A DNA stretch of 64,000 bases from Affinibrenneria salicis (GTDB taxonomy: Bacteria; Pseudomonadota; Gammaproteobacteria; Enterobacterales; Enterobacteriaceae), in contig NZ_VYKJ01000001.1 of NCBI RefSeq assembly GCF_008710095.1, forward strand, positions 1 through 64,000, written 5' to 3'. The notes below the pieces were generated by a model that was given only the letters and a program-made list of their open reading frames with translations, made no database searches and was not told the DNA's origin. Below, in pieces: positions 1 to 9,029 of this stretch (position 1 is its first letter; every line of letters starts with the position of its first letter). Position numbers and translations under genes: made by a program.

Positions 1-2
1 AC

Positions 3-161
3 CGGACAGTGCGCTATGACTGGCTGGGACAATATCTATTTTCATCACTGGATGAATTACAGCAGTATGCAACGGAATGGCAGTGGTTTTATAATCACGA
101 AAGGCCCAATATGGCACTGGGTGGATACACACCAAAGCAGCATATATTACGTGCTGCGTAA
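3..161 (+). pseudogene. IS3-family transposase (OrfB), C-terminal remnant
   Basis: The frame open from base 3 to the stop at 159-161 ends in a typical IS3-family (IS407-like) OrfB tail, with the motif YNHERPNMALGGYTPKQH after a tyrosine- and tryptophan-rich stretch. This is the last part of the DDE integrase core, just after the catalytic glutamate region. Only about 52 residues lie in the window. The gene starts off the left edge, so whether the element is whole cannot be judged; the sequence right after it belongs to a different IS family, which suggests nested insertions in the island. Confidence 0.8.
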
Positions 162-170
162 ACTCTACTT

Positions 171-410
171 ATGACCTCCGCTAAAAATGGAAGGATTACC
201 CTGCAGGCAAACCCGAAGTTCAGCGTGATTTATCAGCCAGTTTACTCGCCGTGGGTGAACCATGTTGAGCGATTATGGCAGGCGCTTCACGACACGGTAA
301 CCCGCAACCACCAGTGCCGTTCAATGTGGCAGTTGCTGAGAAAGGTTCATCGCTTTATGGAAACCGTCAGTCCATTCCCCGGCGGGAAACATGGACTGGC
401 AAAAGTGTAG
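171..410 (+). pseudogene. IS630-family transposase, C-terminal remnant
   Basis: The 79-codon frame holds the C-terminal part of an IS630-family DDE transposase. YSPWVNHVERLWQALHD carries the last acidic catalytic residue region, and the protein ends PGGKHGLAKV as in full-length relatives. The first two thirds of the usual protein, including the first two Asp residues, are missing, so it cannot transpose. It follows the IS3 remnant by nine bases in the same frame, so the ATG at 171 is probably a chance codon near a junction rather than a true start. Confidence 0.75.
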
Positions 411-880
411 CGGTATTCAGCGCAGCTATTTAGAATTTTATCAGCTTAGGTTCTGGGGTTTTAGATGGCGACTTTCAGTCGTAGTAGTTTTCCGTTAGGA
501 AAACTTAGTTTTTCTTGGAGCATTCCCCCCCCTCCCCCCATGCGAAAATAAAAATCGCTAAAGAGATAGAGAAAGGAAAAAAGAATGCTCATTGCGCTTT
601 GATTACTCAAAAAGTATTCAAACCGTTTCCAGTCTGATACTCCCCCCCGCGACCCGCGCAAACCTTACCATGATCTTTTAAGCGCTTCTCGTTTTACTAA
701 AGAAGCTATAACGCTTTATAAATTTTAGGTAAGGCGATTCAGGCTGACAACATCGCTCCCGGTTAACCGCTGTCTACAATAACTCGATCTTCACCATCAC
801 TTGAGGGACCTTCGTATGATCGCACCTGATACAATAGGTTTTAACGTTATTGTTTTTGAGAACTAAAAAGGATTCTGAAA

Positions 881-964
881 ATGGTATTTAAAAGACTTGT
901 AAAAAGCTAAGGTTTAGATTTGACAAATATGAAAAGATTATTTAATACTTTATTATATTTGTAA
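881..964 (+). other. Two tiny ORFs upstream of a terminator-like hairpin
   Basis: An ATG at 881 preceded by AAGGA (868-872) reads MVFKRLVKS and stops at 908-910. A second ATG at 929 reads MKRLFNTLLYL and stops at 962-964. Both are short and basic or hydrophobic, and a rho-independent-like hairpin follows at 1031-1058. They could be leader peptides, remnants of a larger gene, or chance. I do not recognise either one. Confidence 0.2.
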
Positions 965-1030
965 TCACGTTATTCCTCTAACTGATTACAAGACTTAAAA
1001 AAGTCAGCGAAAACTTTTTTAGTCCTTAAA

Positions 1031-1058
1031 AAGTCAGATTTAATATCTGGCTTTTTTT
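1031..1058 (+). terminator. Rho-independent-like hairpin
   Basis: An AGTCAGAT arm pairs with ATCTGGCT across a short AT loop and is followed by a run of T on the plus strand. It would end any transcript covering the tiny ORFs at 881-964. Confidence 0.55.
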
Positions 1059-1150
1059 GTATCTTTACTTTTTATAGATCTTATATTTTAATAGTCAATA
1101 GGAAGAGAGGAAATATTTCACAAAATCATTATTGATAGCAAACCTAATAA

Positions 1151-1174
1151 AGGTCAGATATAAATCTGACCTTT
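1151..1174 (-). terminator. Palindromic terminator after the 1245-1520 gene
   Basis: AGGTCAGAT and ATCTGACCT pair perfectly around a 4-6 base loop. On the minus strand the hairpin is followed by TTTATTAGG. It lies about 70 bases downstream of the leftward small gene ending at 1245 and is the natural terminator for it. Confidence 0.55.
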
Positions 1175-1244
1175 TGCTTAAGCTATTAATATTATTCATA
1201 TAAAATCTCTAAACGCTATAAATCCATTTTGAGCTATTTTATTT

Positions 1245-1520
1245 TTACATATAACAAATCATAATGGCCTCTGTATGCATGCACATTATATTTATTCTAA
1301 CCTCTTCAAAATCTATATATCTATGCTGACTTTGATCAATGCTCTTCTTCGTTTTATCAATAATCTCATCGTAAACGGTTTCCATATAGTATTTGTCAGT
1401 AAATAGATCGAATACTTCATTAGCAGGCTTCGCGAGTACTTTCTTGGTAAAGCGAGAGTATTCTAACAATGCTGTAAGTTCTGCTGAGTTCTGACTATTA
1501 CATTTATTTTCTTTTTTCAT
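1245..1520 (-). CDS. Hypothetical island protein, 91 aa
   Basis: A 91-residue protein that I do not recognise. It starts MKKENKCNSQNS and is charged and mostly polar, with no signal peptide or membrane segment; the middle (LLEYSRFTKKVLAKPANEVFDLF) looks helical. An AAGGAACC ribosome site stands four bases before the ATG, and a palindromic terminator lies about 70 bases past the stop, which supports a real gene. The composition is AT-rich like the rest of the island. It is read in the same direction as the AlpA-like regulator and the integrase. Confidence 0.55.
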   Translation of the reverse strand: MKKENKCNSQNSAELTALLEYSRFTKKVLAKPANEVFDLFTDKYYMETVYDEIIDKTKKSIDQSQHRYIDFEEVRINIMCMHTEAIMICYM

Positions 1521-1628
1521 TTTTGGTTCCTTATTTAATCGTTAAGTAAATATCCCCCTACACTTTCATGTATTATTTAATAGGGATTGTTATATTTTAT
1601 ATTGCTTTTACATACTACCCATATATTA

Positions 1629-1829
1629 TTATGCTGCTGTATTGCGTGATGAATAGATCAGTTGTTCAATCCATTCATCAATCTCACTTTCAATAAAGGC
1701 ACAGGCTCTTATTCCAATCTTAATCGGCTTAGGAAAATCACCCTTACTAATAAGCCTATAGATCCATGCTTTGCTAAATCCTGTTTTATTCATCACTTCT
1801 GGCAAGCGAATAAGTTTTCTTGTTGTCAT
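1629..1829 (-). CDS. AlpA-family phage/island transcriptional regulator
   Basis: A 66-residue AlpA-type DNA-binding protein (MerR-like helix-turn-helix). The family signature is clear: RLPEVMNKTGFSKAWIYRLISKGDFPKPIKIG, followed by the short wing region and an acidic ESEIDEWIEQ helix. AlpA-like proteins activate excision functions in P4-like prophages such as CP4-57, and the close pairing with a P4-type integrase gene fits that role. The length matches the family (about 60-70 aa). The exact targets here are unknown. Confidence 0.85.
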   Translation of the reverse strand: MTTRKLIRLPEVMNKTGFSKAWIYRLISKGDFPKPIKIGIRACAFIESEIDEWIEQLIYSSRNTAA

Positions 1830-2098
1830 ATATTTCTCCGTTGTTGTTTTGATGAATGTAGTATCTTCAGATCGCTTATGACGTTCAACCCTCGGAAAAT
1901 CAGAATTGAACTCGAATTGAGTGTTTTTTAAACAAAAACAGATGAAATGGCGGGAGAGCTGTCACTGGGCGGGGTGTAGAGTGATTTAGCAATAAGTGCT
2001 ATTTATTTTGCTGTTTTAAGGTATTTTATAATTTTCATATTAATCAATTAGTTAATAAATGTCAGTTTAAATTCTGACTTAATTCTTATCTGCTTTAG
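1830..2098. other. Intergenic region between alpA-like gene and integrase
   Basis: This spacer lies upstream of the AlpA-like gene and downstream of the integrase. It is AT-rich, with an imperfect GTCAG...CTGAC inverted repeat near 2060-2078. The promoter for the AlpA-like gene must lie here, but I see no confident -35/-10 pair and no gene. Confidence 0.4.
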
Positions 2099-2137
2099 CC
2101 AAGAAAAAGGGCTATGCCCGTTAAGACATAGCCCTTC
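2099..2137 (-). terminator. Integrase terminator
   Basis: AAGGGCTATG and CATAGCCCTT form a 10-bp stem around a 10-base loop (2107-2136). On the minus strand the stem is followed by TTTTTCTT, which makes a strong intrinsic terminator 20 bases past the integrase stop. Confidence 0.8.
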
Positions 2138-2155
2138 TTTCATCAGCAGTTATCC

Positions 2156-3370
2156 TTACCCACGCCGATTAAACGCTCCCTGCACCACACTACTTCCGTT
2201 CTCAAGGCTTACCATGTAGTCGGCATACCATTGCAGCATCTCACGTCTGCCGTCGAGGTATTGCGCATGGTTGTAGGTGCCACGGATAGCATTCTTATCA
2301 ACATGCGCCAGTTGGGTTTCAATCCATGCGGTGTTGTAGCCCTGTTCATGAAGAACGGTGCTCATGGTATGACGGAAGCCGTGACCCGTAACCCGGCCTG
2401 TATAGCCAATTCGCTTAAATACCTGATTGATACTGGCTTCGCTCATGGTCTTACTTAGGTCATTGCGTCCCGGAAACAGTAAAGGAAATTGCCCCGTCAT
2501 TGCTCTGATCTGTTCGATAATGGCTAACGCTTGGGTAGATAGCGGGATGATATGAGGGCGGCGCATTTTCATGCGTTCAGCAGAAATTTCCCATAGCGCT
2601 TTCTTGGTATCGATTTCAGACCATAACGCACCGCGCAATTCACCTGTTCTCAGGCCAGTAATGATCAGCAATCTCGCTGCCAGCACCATCAATTCACTGC
2701 CAGAGTAGCCAGCAAGGGCTTTAAAGAAAGCAGGAAGCTCTTCAGTGGTCAGGAACGGGTAATGTGTAGACTCATGCCCTTGCATGGCACTGGTGAGATC
2801 TGGCGCGGGATTATACTCGGCTCTGCCTGTCACGATGGCATAGCGAAACACTTCGCCGCAGCGTTGACGCACTTTCTTGGCTTTCTCGGTCGCGCCTCGG
2901 TCTTCCATCTTTTTCAGCACGTTTAGCAATTCCAGCGGCTTAATGTCTGCAACAGGGCGTTGACCAATGAACGGGAAAACGTCTTTGTTAAAAGCTTCAA
3001 GAATGTCAGAGGCATATCCCGCAGACCATTTCTTCACTTTCATGCTGTGCCATTCGAGAGCAATTTGCTGAAAGGTGTTTTTGACTTCTTCAATGTGGGC
3101 TTGTTTGCTTTCTTGCTTAAACGCACTCGGATCAACGCCATTAACCAGCAGCTTTTTAGCATCATCTCTTTTGCTTCTGGCATCGGCTAAGGTAATGGTC
3201 GGGTAGACGCCAAACACCACACGTTTTTCTTTACCTGCGATACGGTATTTCATGCGCCAGCTTTTGGTGCCGTTCGGGAACACCTCCATATACATGCCAC
3301 CACCATCCGCCATCTTGTAGGGTTTATCTTTGGGCTTGGCAGTCTCGACCTGTCTGGCATTGAGCTTCAT
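2156..3370 (-). CDS. int: P4-type tyrosine recombinase (island integrase)
   Basis: A 404-residue site-specific tyrosine recombinase of the P4/CP4-57 type. The N-terminal arm-binding domain (DUF4102, about residues 1-90) begins MKLNARQVETAKPKDKPYKMADGGGMYMEV, and a core-binding SAM-like domain follows. The catalytic domain shows the first Arg in ITGLRTGELRGALW, the H-x-x-R box in HGFRHT, and a tyrosine in RGTYNHAQYLDGR. Length and domain order are normal, so it looks functional. The gene starts about 175 bases from the 3' end of tRNA-Thr, the usual position of an integrase next to its attachment site, and reads away from the tRNA. The island therefore extends leftwards out of the window. Confidence 0.93.
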   Translation of the reverse strand: MKLNARQVETAKPKDKPYKMADGGGMYMEVFPNGTKSWRMKYRIAGKEKRVVFGVYPTITLADARSKRDDAKKLLVNGVDPSAFKQESKQAHIEEVKNTFQQIALEWHSMKVKKWSAGYASDILEAFNKDVFPFIGQRPVADIKPLELLNVLKKMEDRGATEKAKKVRQRCGEVFRYAIVTGRAEYNPAPDLTSAMQGHESTHYPFLTTEELPAFFKALAGYSGSELMVLAARLLIITGLRTGELRGALWSEIDTKKALWEISAERMKMRRPHIIPLSTQALAIIEQIRAMTGQFPLLFPGRNDLSKTMSEASINQVFKRIGYTGRVTGHGFRHTMSTVLHEQGYNTAWIETQLAHVDKNAIRGTYNHAQYLDGRREMLQWYADYMVSLENGSSVVQGAFNRRG

Positions 3371-3545
3371 CTGGGGGTATCTCCTTTATACCGAACAGCG
3401 AATACCCCCACCGATACCCCCAACTCAGCGTAGATTTCTGTGAACGTGAGTAGACGAGCAGAGACAATAAGGGCCGTGAAACCGCGTATTATAAGGGTTT
3501 TAAGGGTGTTTGAGTAGACTTAGGGAGACGTTAAAATAGATAGGA

Positions 3546-3621
3546 TGGTGCCGATAATAGGAGTCGAACCTACGACCTTCGCATTACGAATGCGCTGCTC
3601 TACCAACTGAGCTATATCGGC
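3546..3621 (-). tRNA. thrW: tRNA-Thr (CGT anticodon)
   Basis: The minus strand gives a full cloverleaf. The acceptor stem GCCGATA/TATCGGC is followed by A and an encoded CCA. There is a D-arm with AGCTCAGTTGGTAGAGC, anticodon stem bases GCGCATT and AATGCG around CGT, and a T-arm with GGTTCGACTCC. It decodes ACG. In E. coli the same gene lies beside proA and is a known integration site for P4-like elements; here the integrase gene lies just past its 3' end. The second att copy at the far side of the island is outside the window. Confidence 0.97.
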
Positions 3622-3734
3622 TTTGCTGGGATCGTCTCTGCGGATGAGTGACGATGAACTACGGGGTGACAAACTAGTGAAAACGGGAAGCTAAGTCAAG
3701 TCCTGCGCATCCGTCTGCCGATTTTATAAGCACC

Positions 3735-3787
3735 TTGTTTTAAATAAAGATTCCCGCTGCTGGTTTGCAGTATAACAGGCGGGAATC
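3735..3787 (-). terminator. proBA terminator
   Basis: GATTCCCGC (3749-3757) pairs with GCGGGAATC (3779-3787). On the minus strand the hairpin is followed by TTTATTTAAAAC. It stands about 30 bases past the proA stop and ends the proBA transcript before tRNA-Thr. Confidence 0.6.
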
Positions 3788-3816
3788 CTATAACTTTCCG
3801 CTTTATAACCCGCCGG

Positions 3817-5070
3817 TTACGGCCGACAGAGATCGTCGCCGTAGCCAACCCATTTATAAGTGGTCAACGCTTCCAGTCCCATCGGGCCGCGCGCATGTAG
3901 TTTTTGCGTGCTGACAGCCACTTCGGCGCCCAGGCCGAACTGGCCGCCGTCAGTGAAGCGGGTGCTGGCGTTAACATAGACCGCCGAGGAGTCCACCTCG
4001 CGCACGAAGCGGTCGGCATTGCTCAGCGAGCGGGTCAGAATGGCGTCTGAGTGCTGCGTGCCGTGCCGACGGATATGCTCCACCGCCGCCGCCAGATCGT
4101 CGACCAGCACGACGTTGAGGTCGAGTGAGAGCCATTCGTCATCGTAGTCCGCCGCCTGTACCGGCACCACGTTGGCCGGGCCGGCCTGCAGATACGGCAG
4201 CGCCTGCGGGCTGGCGTGCAGCGTCACGCCCTTTTGCTGCATGCGCTGGCTGAGCGCCGGCAGGAATTCGGCGGCTATCGCCTGATGCACCAGCAGGGTT
4301 TCCACCGTGTTGCAGGTGCTGGGGCGCTGCGTTTTGGCGTTTTCGATAACGTTAAGCGCTTTGTCAAAGTCGATGCTGTCATCGGCGAAGATGTGGCATA
4401 CGCCGATGCCGCCGGTAATGACCGGGATGGTCGACTGTTCGCGGCACAGTTTGTGTAAGCCGGCGCCGCCGCGCGGGATCAACATATCCACGTAGCGATC
4501 AAGTTTGAGCAGTTGGTTGACCAGCGCGCGATCCGGGCTTTCAATCGCCTGCACCGCGGCGGCGGGCAAACCGCAGCGGGCCAGCGCCTGCTGGATGACC
4601 TTTACCGTGGCGGCATTGGTGCGGCAGGTTTCTTTACCGCCGCGCAGAATGACCGCGTTGCCGGTTTTCAGGCACAACGAGGCGACATCCACGGTAACGT
4701 TAGGACGCGCTTCATAAATCACGCCGACCACGCCGAGCGGCACGCGGCGGCGCGCAAGCTGCAGACCGCTGTCCAGAGTGCGGCCGTCGATCACTTCGCC
4801 CACCGGATCGGTCAAGCGGCAAACCTGGCGCACGTCGCCGGCTATCGCCGTCAGGCGCTCAGGGGTGAGCTGCAGGCGGTCAAGCAGCGCATCGCTCATG
4901 CCCGCCTCTCTGGCCTGCGTCAGGTCCAGCGCGTTGGCCGCCAGAATGTCGGCGCTTTCCGCTTCCAGCAGATCCGCAATGGCCTGAAGCGCATGATTCT
5001 TCTGCGCCGAGCTGAGAGCGGCGAGCTGCCAGGATGCCTGTTTCGCCGCTTTACCCATCTGTTCCAGCAT
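3817..5070 (-). CDS. proA: Gamma-glutamyl phosphate reductase
   Basis: ProA (417 aa, the usual length) reduces gamma-glutamyl phosphate to glutamate-5-semialdehyde with NADPH, the second step of proline synthesis. The aldehyde-dehydrogenase fold is evident: the nucleotide-binding part has [33 protein letters not shown], and the catalytic cysteine lies in the conserved [17 protein letters not shown]. The protein ends with the usual [18 protein letters not shown]. It starts nine bases after the proB stop, so the two are one operon and probably translationally linked. The product cyclises to pyrroline-5-carboxylate, the substrate of the ProC-family enzyme at 9030-9842. Confidence 0.97.
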   Translation of the reverse strand: MLEQMGKAAKQASWQLAALSSAQKNHALQAIADLLEAESADILAANALDLTQAREAGMSDALLDRLQLTPERLTAIAGDVRQVCRLTDPVGEVIDGRTLDSGLQLARRRVPLGVVGVIYEARPNVTVDVASLCLKTGNAVILRGGKETCRTNAATVKVIQQALARCGLPAAAVQAIESPDRALVNQLLKLDRYVDMLIPRGGAGLHKLCREQSTIPVITGGIGVCHIFADDSIDFDKALNVIENAKTQRPSTCNTVETLLVHQAIAAEFLPALSQRMQQKGVTLHASPQALPYLQAGPANVVPVQAADYDDEWLSLDLNVVLVDDLAAAVEHIRRHGTQHSDAILTRSLSNADRFVREVDSSAVYVNASTRFTDGGQFGLGAEVAVSTQKLHARGPMGLEALTTYKWVGYGDDLCRP

Positions 5071-5079
5071 ATGCGTTCC

Positions 5080-6183
5080 TTAATTAATAATCATATCGTC
5101 ACGATGGACGGCCACCGGACCGTATTCATAGCCGAGGATGTCGGCGATCTGCTGAGAGTGGTGCCCGGCGATCATACGCAGCGCATCGCTGTTGTAGCGC
5201 GTGACGGCATGCGCCACGTCGCGGCCGCTCAGGCTGCGCACGCGGATCACTTCGCCGCGCGAGAAGTCGCCGGTGACGGCGCGAATGCCTTTCGGCAGCA
5301 GCGAACTGCCGCATTCGACAATCGCCTTCAGCGCGCCGTCGTCCACGGTGATTTCGCCGGCCGGCGGCGCGCCGAAGATCCAGCGTTTGCGATTTTCCAG
5401 CGGCGCTTCCAGCGCGTGGAAGCGCGTCCCGACCGAGACATCCGCCACCACGTCCGCAATCACGCCCGGCCGGCTGCCGGCGGCAATCACCACATCAATG
5501 CCGGCGCGGCAGGCCACGTCCGCCGCCTGCAGTTTGGTCGACATGCCGCCGGTGCCGAGACCGGAGACGCTGTCGCCCGCCACGCTGCGCAGCGCATCGC
5601 TGATGCTGCTGACTTCGCGGATCAGCTCCGCATCCGGATTGCTGCGCGGGTCGGCGGTGTACAGCCCGGCCTGGTCGGTCAACAGCAGCAGTTTATCGGC
5701 GCCGGCGAGAATGGCGGCCAGCGCCGACAGGTTATCGTTGTCGCCGACTTTAATTTCCGCCGTGGCGACAGCGTCGTTTTCATTAATGACCGGCACAATG
5801 CGGCTATCCAGCAACGCGTGCAGCGTGTCGCGCGCGTTGAGAAAGCGTTCGCGGTCTTCCAGATCGGCGCGCGTCAGCAACATCTGGCCGATATGGATGC
5901 CATAAATGGAAAACATCTGCTCCCACAGCTGAATGAGGCGGCTCTGCCCCACAGCCGCCAGCAGTTGTTTCGAGGCGATCGTCGCCGGGAGTTCCGGATA
6001 GTCGAGATGTTCACGTCCGGCGGCAATCGCCCCGGAAGTCACTATCACAATGCGGTGCCCCGCCGCGTGCTGCTGCGCGCACTGACGCACCAGCTCCACA
6101 ATATGCGCGCGGTTCAGGCGGCGCGAACCGCCCGTCAATACGCTGGTGCCCAGTTTCACAACCAGGGTCTGGCTGCCACTCAT
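5080..6183 (-). CDS. proB: Glutamate 5-kinase
   Basis: ProB (367 aa, same as E. coli) phosphorylates glutamate to gamma-glutamyl phosphate, the feedback-controlled first step of proline synthesis. An amino-acid-kinase domain (about 1-255) shows [12 protein letters not shown], the INENDAVA loop and [21 protein letters not shown]-terminal PUA domain (about 275-367) ends [15 protein letters not shown] chose the ATG at 6183 ([12 protein letters not shown]) because it matches the family start; an in-frame TTG nine codons upstream lacks support. The E. coli neighbour phoE, found between crl and proB there, is absent. Confidence 0.97.
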   Translation of the reverse strand: MSGSQTLVVKLGTSVLTGGSRRLNRAHIVELVRQCAQQHAAGHRIVIVTSGAIAAGREHLDYPELPATIASKQLLAAVGQSRLIQLWEQMFSIYGIHIGQMLLTRADLEDRERFLNARDTLHALLDSRIVPVINENDAVATAEIKVGDNDNLSALAAILAGADKLLLLTDQAGLYTADPRSNPDAELIREVSSISDALRSVAGDSVSGLGTGGMSTKLQAADVACRAGIDVVIAAGSRPGVIADVVADVSVGTRFHALEAPLENRKRWIFGAPPAGEITVDDGALKAIVECGSSLLPKGIRAVTGDFSRGEVIRVRSLSGRDVAHAVTRYNSDALRMIAGHHSQQIADILGYEYGPVAVHRDDMIIN

Positions 6184-6315
6184 AATTTTTCTGCCGTTGG
6201 TGTTAATCAAAAAAGAATTTATACAGGGTGTCGTAACCGGAGACGGGCGCTATCCCCGTCACTGTTCAGGCGGCGGACGCGCCGGCACGCCGCCTTCCGC
6301 AGACCGCCGGATCGA

Positions 6316-6705
6316 TCAATGCGAGGAGGATGGCGCCTGCTCCGTCAGAGTATACGCGGGATCCATTTTGTTCAGTAGTGCTTCCAGCCGTTCGTGAAAG
6401 CTCAGGCGGGCGGCTTCCACTTTTTCCCGCACCGCGGCGTCTTTGATTTTCTCTTCGCGCCAGTCGCCGGCCTTATCGTACAGACCGAAATGATACGAGC
6501 CGGTTGCCTGCTGATCTTCGATACGCAGTTCCAGCCACCAGCCCCAAAACTCGCGTTTTTCCGGCGCCGGCTTAACGTTGACGCAGACCGCCAGACAATC
6601 AAAAAAGAAATAATTGCTTTCGCACTGCCCTTCGCGCAGGTAGGGCCCTAAGGCGGCAAAACTCTTTATCAACCTGATCTTAGGGTGTCCATTTGCTAAC
6701 ATCAT
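6316..6705 (-). CDS. crl: Sigma-S assembly factor Crl
   Basis: Crl (129 aa) binds RpoS and helps it assemble with core RNA polymerase, promoting the general stress response. The sequence keeps the family core [48 protein letters not shown] and [10 protein letters not shown], which include the residues known to contact sigma-S. The tail after about residue 115 is short and Ser-rich. A GGAGA ribosome site precedes the tandem ATG codons; the first matches the E. coli start. It lies 60 bases past frsA, read in the same direction. Confidence 0.93.
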   Translation of the reverse strand: MMLANGHPKIRLIKSFAALGPYLREGQCESNYFFFDCLAVCVNVKPAPEKREFWGWWLELRIEDQQATGSYHFGLYDKAGDWREEKIKDAAVREKVEAARLSFHERLEALLNKMDPAYTLTEQAPSSSH

Positions 6706-6765
6706 TCACTCAATCTCCACAAGGTAAATACTATTTCTGGCAAACCAGGGGGATTTGTCAATAAA

Positions 6766-8016
6766 TCAGGCCAATTTAACCTGTAGCCAGCGGCTGATTT
6801 TCTGCAGCGCCTGCTGGAATCCCTGGTACAACGGCGGGGCATTCACCTGTAGCATCTCGCCCTGAGCGGAAGAGCTGGCGATAAGGCAAGACTCCTCTTT
6901 CGGGCTGAGCACGTCGTTTTCCCAGTAGCCGGTCATCATCGGCGTCGAACAACGCCGGCCCAGCAGGCCCTGGGTCTTTAACGAATAGCAGCCCAGCTCG
7001 GTTTTCAGCACGGCGTCCGCCGAATCCGGCATGCCCAGCCGGCTGGCCAGCACATCCATATACATGTCCGGCACCTGCTGCTGACGCTGCGCGTCGCTCA
7101 GCAGATGATGCACCACCGGCCCCACGCAGGCCACGGCCCGCAGACGCGGCGCTTCCAGATAGGCCAGCCGCACCGCGATATTGGCGCCGAAGCGGAAACC
7201 GAATGCGGCCACGCGCAAATGATCGACCCAGGGAATATCAGGCAGCGCTTTGAGTACCTGCTGATGCAGGTAGCTGGAATCCTGGCTTAGCTTCCAGCGG
7301 GAAGAGAAGCCGACCGAAGGTACATCGATAGTCAGCATGGCGATGCCCGCCGGCGCCAGATAATCGTGGAAAAAGCGGTTGTAGTCGCTTTGCAGCATGT
7401 CCAGGCTGCCGCAGATCAGAACGGTCGGATACGGCCCGCCTTCGTCGTCGCCCGGCAGATGCAGAAAACCGGTCAGCGACGCGCCGTCGACAGGAAAAGT
7501 CAATATTTTCAGTTCATAGGAAAGGTAGTTAGCCGCTTCTTCGTATGCGCGGTTGGCCAGCGTCTGCGCCTGCTCTGCCAGCTCATCCCCTTTCAGGTGA
7601 GGATAAGCGGCGATGCTATACAGATTAGCCGCCCTGAGCCAGCACTGCCCGGCGTCTTCCGACTCCGGCAAATCTGTCGCTCGCTGCTGCCACTGCATGC
7701 CCTGCTTAACCCACTCATAAATCCAGTTCCCGCTGCGGTAGCCCACCACGGTATCCAGCAAATGGCTGTCGCTGCGCTCCGCCTGGCTGATGGCGATACG
7801 CGCCAGCACCTCTTCGATCTCCAACGGGCTGACCCCGCGCCAGATCCACATCAGCCGGTTGATCATGCGATACCAACTGTGGACCGTTTTCCCTTCCAGC
7901 GCCGAGTGCATACCGCCGTCGGGCTGTAAAGAGCGCGCACGCCTGACCAGCGTCGATGTTTCCTGGTGTTTGAACGAGGGTTTAAACAGAGTTTCGCTCA
8001 GATTGGCTCGAGCCAC
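6766..8016 (-). CDS. frsA: Esterase FrsA (alpha/beta hydrolase)
   Basis: FrsA (416 aa; E. coli 414) is a cytosolic alpha/beta-hydrolase-fold protein found with gpt and crl and reported to interact with the glucose-PTS component EIIA-Glc. The N-terminal helical region ([25 protein letters not shown]) is followed by the hydrolase core ([62 protein letters not shown]). The usual nucleophile elbow is atypical (GFRFGAN), as in other FrsA proteins. I place the start at the GTG at 8016 because GGAGG stands five bases upstream and the protein then aligns with E. coli. The ATG four codons upstream overlaps that ribosome site. Confidence 0.93.
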   Translation of the reverse strand: MARANLSETLFKPSFKHQETSTLVRRARSLQPDGGMHSALEGKTVHSWYRMINRLMWIWRGVSPLEIEEVLARIAISQAERSDSHLLDTVVGYRSGNWIYEWVKQGMQWQQRATDLPESEDAGQCWLRAANLYSIAAYPHLKGDELAEQAQTLANRAYEEAANYLSYELKILTFPVDGASLTGFLHLPGDDEGGPYPTVLICGSLDMLQSDYNRFFHDYLAPAGIAMLTIDVPSVGFSSRWKLSQDSSYLHQQVLKALPDIPWVDHLRVAAFGFRFGANIAVRLAYLEAPRLRAVACVGPVVHHLLSDAQRQQQVPDMYMDVLASRLGMPDSADAVLKTELGCYSLKTQGLLGRRCSTPMMTGYWENDVLSPKEESCLIASSSAQGEMLQVNAPPLYQGFQQALQKISRWLQVKLA

Positions 8017-8360
8017 TGCGGCCTCCATTAATCATCGCCCGACAAGGGCGGAGCATAGCAAGACACAGAGTGTACCTAACTATTCGGACGGAAAACAAAC
8101 CGGGATCTCGCTGAGGCGAATAAAACAAACGCCCGGCGAACAAAACGGGCGTTGACGCGGGTCATCGGGCAGACCGAAAACGTGATGCGCGCCGCAGTTG
8201 TCCGGCCATCGGGAGGCGTCAGGCCGGGGTCGCATCGGGCGCCGGACGAATCTGACGCCCCGTCGTTTGGGTTTATCCAGTCCGCCCGGATCCGCTCGCC
8301 GTCATCATCCCGCACGCGACGGGGACGGATATCGTTAGCGACAGCGTGCCAGCGGCGCGC
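8017..8360. other. frsA-gpt intergenic region
   Basis: About 340 bases lie between the gpt stop and the frsA start. The region is GC-rich and holds no frame with gene-like features. The frsA promoter is expected here, but no clear -35/-10 pair stands out. Short inverted GC repeats (8125-8230) may act as a gpt terminator. Confidence 0.35.
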
Positions 8361-8819
8361 TTATCGATTGGCCAGCGGCGGCACAAACGCCACGCCCATA
8401 TCCCAGGGCTGCTCGATCCAGGTATTTTGCGGAATATCGATGATATAGTCGTCGACCAGCGGCCGGCCGGCGGGCTTGGCGAAGATAGTCACAAAATGCG
8501 CCTTCGGGTACATATCGCGGATGGCTTTGGCGGTGCCGCCGGTATCGACCAGATCGTCCACCACGATGAACCCTTCGCCGTCTCCCTCAGCGCGTTTCAG
8601 AACTTTCATTGCCCGCTGATTATCATGGTCGTAACTGGAAATGCACACGGTATCCACGTGGCGAATGCCCAGCTCACGCGCCAGCAAAGCGGCCGGCACC
8701 AGCCCGCCGCGGCTGACTGCGATAATGCCCTGCCATTGTTCAGACGGCAGTAAACGCTGCGCCAGCTTACGCGCGTGAATTTGCAACATATCCCAGGTAA
8801 CGACGTATTTTTCACTCAT
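8361..8819 (-). CDS. gpt: Xanthine-guanine phosphoribosyltransferase
   Basis: Gpt (152 aa, same as E. coli) salvages guanine, xanthine and hypoxanthine to nucleotides using PRPP. The type I phosphoribosyltransferase PRPP loop is visible as [22 protein letters not shown], with the pyrophosphate loop at [18 protein letters not shown] and base-specificity residues near the C-terminal [16 protein letters not shown]. The start [12 protein letters not shown] at 8819 matches the family; the longer frame adds six unlikely residues. Confidence 0.96.
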   Translation of the reverse strand: MSEKYVVTWDMLQIHARKLAQRLLPSEQWQGIIAVSRGGLVPAALLARELGIRHVDTVCISSYDHDNQRAMKVLKRAEGDGEGFIVVDDLVDTGGTAKAIRDMYPKAHFVTIFAKPAGRPLVDDYIIDIPQNTWIEQPWDMGVAFVPPLANR

Positions 8820-9029
8820 AAATAATATCCCGGCCAAATGGAAGTGGCTTAATCAGAGTCTGAGGGGGAAAAAGGTTGCGCGAGATTATAGATTTACAGG
8901 GGCATAAAAACCAGCGTTGATGCGAACAATCGCTCGCTTTCAACCGGCGGCGCGCCGTTTCGGCTGCGCCGCCGGTTCATTGACGCGCGGACGCCGATCG
9001 ACACCGCGCGTTCCCGGCGGACAGTCCGG

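Larger units (their letters stand above)
411..1244. other. AT-rich island spacer without a convincing gene
   Basis: About 830 bases are much richer in A+T than the rest of the window. The stretch holds two C-runs split by a T (525-539), two tiny reading frames with possible ribosome sites (881-910 and 929-964), and two hairpins near 1031-1058 and 1151-1174. The longest open frame (461-661, minus) has no recognisable sequence and is driven by the C/G runs, so I do not call it. The base composition fits acquired island DNA. Confidence 0.6.

Noticed and set aside
461..661. 66-codon minus-strand frame in the island
   Set aside because: Driven by G/C homopolymer runs that encode polyglycine; no support.
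1031..2078. Three GTCAGAT-type hairpins as a possible CRISPR-like or regulatory array
   Set aside because: Spacing and orientation are irregular and only two are good hairpins; simple terminators explain them. No CRISPR array is present in the window.
4513..6378. 621-codon plus-strand open frame opposite proA and proB
   Set aside because: It mirrors high-GC codons of the true genes, has a protein full of Arg/Ala/His with no domain, and no ribosome site.
8076..8315. 79-codon minus-strand frame between frsA and gpt
   Set aside because: Arg/Asp-rich without family, no ribosome site.
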